Below, piece by piece: positions 6,047-9,945 of a stretch of 9,945 nucleotides of DNA (its first letter is position 1; each line of letters opens with the position of its first letter). Both the position numbers and the translations under genes were made by a program. The stretch is from OMOG01 sp041485845. GTDB lineage: Bacteria; Acidobacteriota; Terriglobia; Bryobacterales; Bryobacteraceae. The stretch lies in contig JBGPKH010000316.1 in assembly GCA_041485845.1 (NCBI GenBank), positions 1 to 9,945 on the forward strand, in the 5' to 3' direction. A model generated the notes under the pieces. The model did no database searches. It was not told the DNA's origin and saw only the letters and a list, made by a program, of their open reading frames with translations.

Positions 6047-8086
6047 GTGCTGTTCTACACCCTCTCGATTTTCCTCTCCGCCTTTCTCCTTTTTGAAGTG
6101 CAGCCGATTATCGCCAAGACGATTCTGCCTTGGTTTGGGGGCACTTCGGCGGTGTGGAACACCTGCATGCTGTTCTTCCAGTTGGCGCTTTTGTTGGGCT
6201 ATCTGTATGCGCACTGGCTTCACCGGCTGGGAGCGCGCAAGCAGGCGGTAACCCACATCTTCGTTCTGGCGGCGAGCCTGGCGACACTGCCGATTCTGCC
6301 CAATCCGGCCTGGAAGACCGGCGGCGTGGCGCACCCCTCGCTGCGAATTCTGGCGCTGCTGGCGGTTACCGTCGGGCTGCCCTACTTCCTTCTCTCCTCC
6401 ACCAGTCCGTTGCTGCAGGCGTGGTACGCGCGCAGCCACAAGAGCGGAATGCCGTATCGTCTGTTTGCGCTCTCGAATCTCGCATCCATGCTGGCGTTGC
6501 TGAGTTACCCCGCGCTGATCGAGCCGAATCTCCCGACGCGCACGCAGGGGCTGGTCTGGTCGGCGGCGTATGTGTGCTTCGCGCTGGTGTGCGCAATCAC
6601 GGCCTGGCGATCGTCCGGCGAGGCTTCCGTCGTTGCGGTGGTGGACGCAGAACCCGCCGGCTCGGAACCCTCATGGCAGGTGCGCGCGATCTGGTTAGCG
6701 CTCGCGGCCGGCGCATCGGTGCTGCTGCTGGCGGTCACCACGCACCTCACTCAGGATGTCGCCGCCATCCCGTTTTTGTGGATCCTGCCGCTTGGCATCT
6801 ACCTGTTGAGCTTCATCGTCTGTTTCGAAGCCCCCCGGTTTTATTGGCGCCCGGTGTTCCTGCCGCTGCTGGCTGCGGCACTGGGTTTCATGGCGTACCG
6901 GCTTTCGGCGTGGCGCGCGGTGATGGGGATCCGTCCCCTGATCGTCCTGTTCGCGGCTGCGCTGTTTGTTTGCTGCATGGCCTGTCACGGGGAGTTGGCG
7001 CGCCTCAAGCCGCACCCTCGCTACCTCACGGGCTTCTACGTGATCGTTGCGCTGGGCGGCGCGGCAGGCGGCCTGTTTGTCGGCCTGCTGGCGCCCAACC
7101 TGTTTCGCGCTTACTATGAATTCCCTATCGGACTGGCGCTGTGCGCAGCGGCCGTCGCAGTGGTGCCGGCACAGCAGCTCTGGGGACTGTCCGGGCGCCG
7201 GAAATCATGGGGGACCGCGGGAGTGGCAGCGGCGCTGGCAGGCTATCTGTGGTTCGTGGGCGTCGTGATACACGGGATGGCCGAAGGCTACCTGGTGGCC
7301 GCGCGCAACTTCTACGGCCAGCTTCGGGTGTATGATATCGGCGACCCGAAGACCGACGAAGATGCGGTCCGCAGGTTTATCCACGGCATCGTCAACCACG
7401 GCGAGCAGAGCAGGCGCGAGGAATACCGGCACCAGCCGATCTCCTATTTCTGCGAAGGATCGGGCATCGGGCGGGCCATGCGCGCGCAGCCTGGCGCGCC
7501 GCGGCGCATCGGGATCCTGGGTTTGGGCTGTGGAACTTTGGCGGCGTACGGCAAGTCCGGCGATACGCTGCGGATCTACGAAATCAACTCGCTGGTGCTG
7601 GACATCGCCAGAAACCAATTCACCTATCTCAGCGACACGCCGGCGCGAGTGGAGGTGGCGCTGGGCGACGGCCGCCTGGTTCTGGAATCGGAGGCGAGCC
7701 AGCAGTTCGACATCCTGGTGATGGATGCCTTTTCCGGCGATTCCGTCCCGGTCCACCTGGTTACGCGCGAAGCCTTCCAAACGTACTTTCGGCACCTCAA
7801 GCCGGCCGGCATCCTGGCCGTGAACATCTCCAACCGGTATCTAAACCTCGAGCCGGTGATGGAACGGGCCGCCCACGCCTTCGACAAGGTCGCGCTGGTG
7901 TATCACTACGAGCCGGGGCCTGGCGACGACCTGCTGTGCTTCTCGTGTTCCTGGACTTTGATTATGGATCGGGCAACCGCGGAGGCGCATCCGGAGCTGC
8001 AAAGGGAGGCGAAGGTGCTGAGGCCGGAGCGCCCGTTCCGGGTATGGACGGACGATTTCTCGAACATGTACGGAATATTGAAATGA
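6047..8086 (+). CDS. Polytopic membrane protein fused to a spermidine-synthase-like domain
   Basis: This 679-residue protein is of the 'fused MFS/spermidine synthase' type. The first 410 residues hold about 12 hydrophobic segments (for example 2-17, 38-56, 101-118, 168-187, 213-232, 240-261, 295-313, 328-350, 358-375, 388-410). The recurrent family motif FEVQPIIAKTILPWFGGTSA is at 16-35. A linker (NFYGQLRVYDIG at 421; HGIVNHGEQ at 446) leads to a cytoplasmic Rossmann methyltransferase-like domain: glycine loop GLGCGTLAAYG 492-502, ribose-binding acidic residue in YEIN (E512), GDGR 540-543 and DAFSGD 560-565. Spermidine synthases have a D-S/T-x-D-P motif here; the first Asp (560) is kept but the rest is replaced, so polyamine synthesis is not assured. 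WTDDFSN near the C-terminus is typical of the fused family. Start: GTG at 6047 with GAGG 5 nt upstream; the frame is closed by TGA at 6029. Substrate is unknown. It is a single gene with no speD or other polyamine gene nearby. Confidence 0.9.
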   Translation: MLFYTLSIFLSAFLLFEVQPIIAKTILPWFGGTSAVWNTCMLFFQLALLLGYLYAHWLHRLGARKQAVTHIFVLAASLATLPILPNPAWKTGGVAHPSLRILALLAVTVGLPYFLLSSTSPLLQAWYARSHKSGMPYRLFALSNLASMLALLSYPALIEPNLPTRTQGLVWSAAYVCFALVCAITAWRSSGEASVVAVVDAEPAGSEPSWQVRAIWLALAAGASVLLLAVTTHLTQDVAAIPFLWILPLGIYLLSFIVCFEAPRFYWRPVFLPLLAAALGFMAYRLSAWRAVMGIRPLIVLFAAALFVCCMACHGELARLKPHPRYLTGFYVIVALGGAAGGLFVGLLAPNLFRAYYEFPIGLALCAAAVAVVPAQQLWGLSGRRKSWGTAGVAAALAGYLWFVGVVIHGMAEGYLVAARNFYGQLRVYDIGDPKTDEDAVRRFIHGIVNHGEQSRREEYRHQPISYFCEGSGIGRAMRAQPGAPRRIGILGLGCGTLAAYGKSGDTLRIYEINSLVLDIARNQFTYLSDTPARVEVALGDGRLVLESEASQQFDILVMDAFSGDSVPVHLVTREAFQTYFRHLKPAGILAVNISNRYLNLEPVMERAAHAFDKVALVYHYEPGPGDDLLCFSCSWTLIMDRATAEAHPELQREAKVLRPERPFRVWTDDFSNMYGILK

Positions 8087-8093
8087 GCGCTCT

Positions 8094-9377
8094 TTAATTC
8101 CCCGTTGCCGGCGCGATTCTGGCGAAGTATAAAGCCACCGCGCGTTCGATGTTCACTCGCGTCATGCGCACGGGCCGGCTTTCGTATTCGCTGATGGCCT
8201 TCACCAGCTTGTAAATATCCATGGGATAGCAGGCGCGCAGACACTTGGCGCCGGCTTGCGCGCAGCACTGGCGGAGATGTTCGGCGGCATTGCCCTCGAG
8301 TGGCACGTGGTGGGTTTCCATCACGCGCTGGAAGATCTGATCGAAGATCTCCTGGGTGACTGCTTCCACCAGCACTTTGCTCTGAATGCGCCGCAGGAAG
8401 GCTTCATCGGCCAGGTCGTTGGGATCCAGGTTGGTGGAGAAGATCACCATCATCTCGAACGGAACGCGGAACTTCATTCCCGAGGCCAGCGTCAGGTAAT
8501 CCACACGCCGGTCGAGGGGAACGATCCACCGGTTCAGCAGGTCGCGCGGCGAGAGTACCTGCCGCCCGAAGTCGTCGATGATCAGGATGCCGTTGTTGGC
8601 TTTCATCTGGCAGGGTGAAATAAACACGCGGGTGGCCTCGTCCAGCCGCAGCTCCAGCATGGGCGCCGAGAGTTCGCCGCCCACCGTGATGCAGGGGCGC
8701 TCGCAAACCACCCAGCGCGGATCGAGCATTTCATCGTCGCCAGGAACCTCGCGGTGGACCACCGGGTCGAAGACCGTGATGATGTGGCCATCCACTTCCA
8801 CCGCGTAAGGAACCAGAACGGTATCCCGATACACCCGCAGAATGCGTTCCGCGATGCTGGTCTTGCCATTACCCGTCCCGCCGTAAAGAAAGAGCGACTG
8901 GTTCCCGATGAGGGACGGTCCAAGCTGATCCAACAGGCTGTCGGGCAGCACCAGGTCGTGAAAGGCATTCCGCAGCCCCTGACGGCTCAGGTGCACCTGT
9001 GCCGCCTGGGCCCCTACGACCTCGTGATACTGCTCGATCGAGACCGGAGCCGGGCCGACGTACTGGCACACCTCGTTGCGCGCGGTCGCCATCACCCGGC
9101 CGGCATTGCTCAACATGAAGGTGTAATCGTTCCCCACCATCCCCTTGACCTCCAGCAACTGCTGCTGCCGGAACTGGTGGAACAGCGTTTCCAGAAGGAG
9201 GAACGAAAGCTTGAGAGTCTTGTTGAGCGACGCCAGTGTGGCGGAACCGTGGTGCCACAGATAGCGAAGAACCAGGTCGTTGACCAAAGCGGGCCGGATC
9301 CCCAGACCTTCGATCCGGTCGGGGATTCTGGGCCTTGTCTCTGCTTGTTCCGCTAACGCGGCGTTAACTGTAGTCAT
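8094..9377 (-). CDS. AAA+ ATPase with N-terminal winged-helix domain, function unknown
   Basis: This is a 427-residue cytoplasmic ATPase. Residues about 25-100 look like a winged helix-turn-helix (LVNDLVLRYLWHHG, then FHQFRQQQLLEVKG and a strand). A short conserved-looking linker YVGPAPVS starts at 106. The AAA+ module follows: Walker A GGTGNGKTS 166-174, Walker B ILIIDDFG 264-271 with Asp268/269, sensor-1 STN with Asn316, and a candidate arginine finger LRR at 328-330. Between Walker A and B lies a long insert (VEVDGHIITVFDPVVHREV, then VGGELSAPMLELRLDEATRVFI). All core residues are present, so it should hydrolyse ATP. I recall similar annotated AAA ATPases in several phyla but no assigned role; a DNA-associated or regulatory remodelling function is inference. 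Start: ATG at 9377 lacks a Shine-Dalgarno but would have a leader of about 56 nt from the -10 box at 9440-9445. The alternative is TTG at 9425 (443 residues), with a weak AGG 8 nt upstream but almost no leader. It converges on the fusion gene with 7 bp between stops. Confidence 0.88.
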   Translation of the reverse strand: MTTVNAALAEQAETRPRIPDRIEGLGIRPALVNDLVLRYLWHHGSATLASLNKTLKLSFLLLETLFHQFRQQQLLEVKGMVGNDYTFMLSNAGRVMATARNEVCQYVGPAPVSIEQYHEVVGAQAAQVHLSRQGLRNAFHDLVLPDSLLDQLGPSLIGNQSLFLYGGTGNGKTSIAERILRVYRDTVLVPYAVEVDGHIITVFDPVVHREVPGDDEMLDPRWVVCERPCITVGGELSAPMLELRLDEATRVFISPCQMKANNGILIIDDFGRQVLSPRDLLNRWIVPLDRRVDYLTLASGMKFRVPFEMMVIFSTNLDPNDLADEAFLRRIQSKVLVEAVTQEIFDQIFQRVMETHHVPLEGNAAEHLRQCCAQAGAKCLRACYPMDIYKLVKAISEYESRPVRMTRVNIERAVALYFARIAPATGN

Positions 9378-9439
9378 ACGGTTTTGTAATCTGTCAGCTA
9401 TGACTCCCGGCGGTTTTGGCTGCAAGCTGACCGCCTAGG

Positions 9440-9445
9440 ACTATA
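9440..9445 (-). promoter_or_regulatory. Candidate -10 box upstream of the AAA+ ATPase gene
   Basis: TATAGT on the minus strand matches the -10 consensus at 5 of 6. The -35 position at 17 bp reads TAGTGT and is poor. If it is used, transcription starts near 9433, which favours translation from the ATG at 9377 over the TTG at 9425. Confidence 0.35.
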
Positions 9446-9504
9446 CAACAGGCATTCCCGAGACACTAGTATTCCATTGGTTAGCAGGGTGGCTATGACC
9501 CATG

Positions 9505-9945
9505 GCGAAGCCCCAAAAACCGCTTACTGACGTGCGCGGCCCAGTAGCAGCCCTAAAACACCGCTTACTGATGTGCGCGGCTCAGCAGAAGCCCCAAAAA
9601 CCGCTTGCTGACGTGCGCCGCTAGGCAGAAGCCCCAAAAACCGCTTGCTGACGTGCGCGGCTCAGCAGAAGCGCCAAAACACCGCTTACTGATGTGCGTG
9701 GCCAGTACAAGCCCCAAAACACCGCTTACTGATGTGCGTGGCCCAGTACAAGCCCCAAAAACCGCTTACTTACGTGTGCGGCCCAGTAGCAGCCCCAAAA
9801 ACCGCTTACTGACGTGCGCGGCCCAGTAGCAGCCCTAAAACACCGCTTACTGCTGTGGGCGGCGCCGAAGATGCCCCGATAACCGCTTCCAGACGTGCGC
9901 GGCGCGGAAGAAGCCCCACAGACCGCTAGCGGACCTGCGCCGCTA
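9505..9945. repeat. Tandem array of 40-41 bp repeats, 11 units, running off the window
   Basis: The anchor CCGCTT (last unit CCGCTA) starts at 9520, 9561, 9601, 9641, 9682, 9722, 9762, 9802, 9843, 9883 and 9923, so every unit is 40 or 41 bp. The best-conserved core is CCGCTTACTGACGTGCGCGG, followed by 8-10 variable bases (types CCCAGTA, CTCAGCAGAA) and GCCCCAAAAA or GCCCTAAAACA. CCGC and GCGG at the ends of the core can pair, and this is kept in most units (changed to GCCG in unit 3). A partial tail (9505-9519) opens the array. Units 9-11 are clearly more diverged. There are no unique spacers, so it is not CRISPR. A 40-bp period is not a multiple of three, so it does not encode a regular peptide repeat, although short LTDVRG/LADVRG-like peptides rotate through the three frames. 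Similar intergenic tandem repeats are, as far as I recall, common in Bryobacterales. Confidence 0.93.

Noticed and set aside
9605..9829. A 74-codon frame in the repeat array with LADVRG/LTDVRG peptides.
   Set aside because: The 40-bp period shifts the frame at each unit, so the peptides change phase; there is no ribosome binding site, and the frame is open only because the unit lacks stops.
9505..9945. A CRISPR array.
   Set aside because: Units are directly adjacent with no unique spacers, and there are no cas genes.
9505..9945. Replication iterons of a plasmid origin.
   Set aside because: No replication initiator or partition gene is present, and the neighbouring genes look chromosomal.

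Overview
The window looks like chromosomal DNA from an acidobacterium of the Solibacter/Bryobacter type (order Bryobacterales). This is an inference from gene content. It has a GC-rich Oar-like TonB-dependent receptor with an N-terminal carboxypeptidase-regulatory-like domain. It also has a secreted protein carrying the TIGR03437 domain, which is greatly expanded in Solibacter, and a membrane protein fused to a spermidine-synthase-like domain. There is no phage, plasmid, transposase, CRISPR, tRNA or rRNA signature.

Layout, left to right. Bases 1-274 are a leader region: three GGAAAGG decamers in 10-bp phase, then a near-consensus sigma70-type promoter (TTGACA, 17 bp, TACTAT) and a 5' UTR of about 170 nt with a small hairpin. 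It drives the 1291-residue outer-membrane receptor (275-4150, +). A 124-bp gap with a perfect 9-bp-arm palindrome separates it from a convergent gene for a 541-residue secreted TIGR03437 protein (4275-5900, -). That gene is divergent from a 679-residue polytopic membrane / aminopropyltransferase-like fusion (6047-8086, +). The 146 bp between them hold a candidate two-way promoter around a symmetric GTATAC core, beside a second palindrome. The fusion gene meets tail to tail, 7 bp apart, a gene for a winged-helix plus AAA+ ATPase (8094-9377, -). From 9505 to the right edge there is no credible gene, only a tandem array of 11 units with a 40-41 bp period, the last cut by the window edge.

How the genes relate: all four are single transcription units on alternating strands, so there is no operon and no evidence of a joint pathway. 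Receptor and TIGR03437 protein are both envelope or exported proteins. The fusion protein is an inner-membrane protein and the ATPase is cytoplasmic.

I did not find a clear new biological system. The parts most worth a second look are the 40-bp repeat array with its internal 62-bp exact duplication, the uncharacterised wHTH-AAA+ ATPase beside it, the related palindromes at gene boundaries, and the phased repeats next to the receptor promoter.
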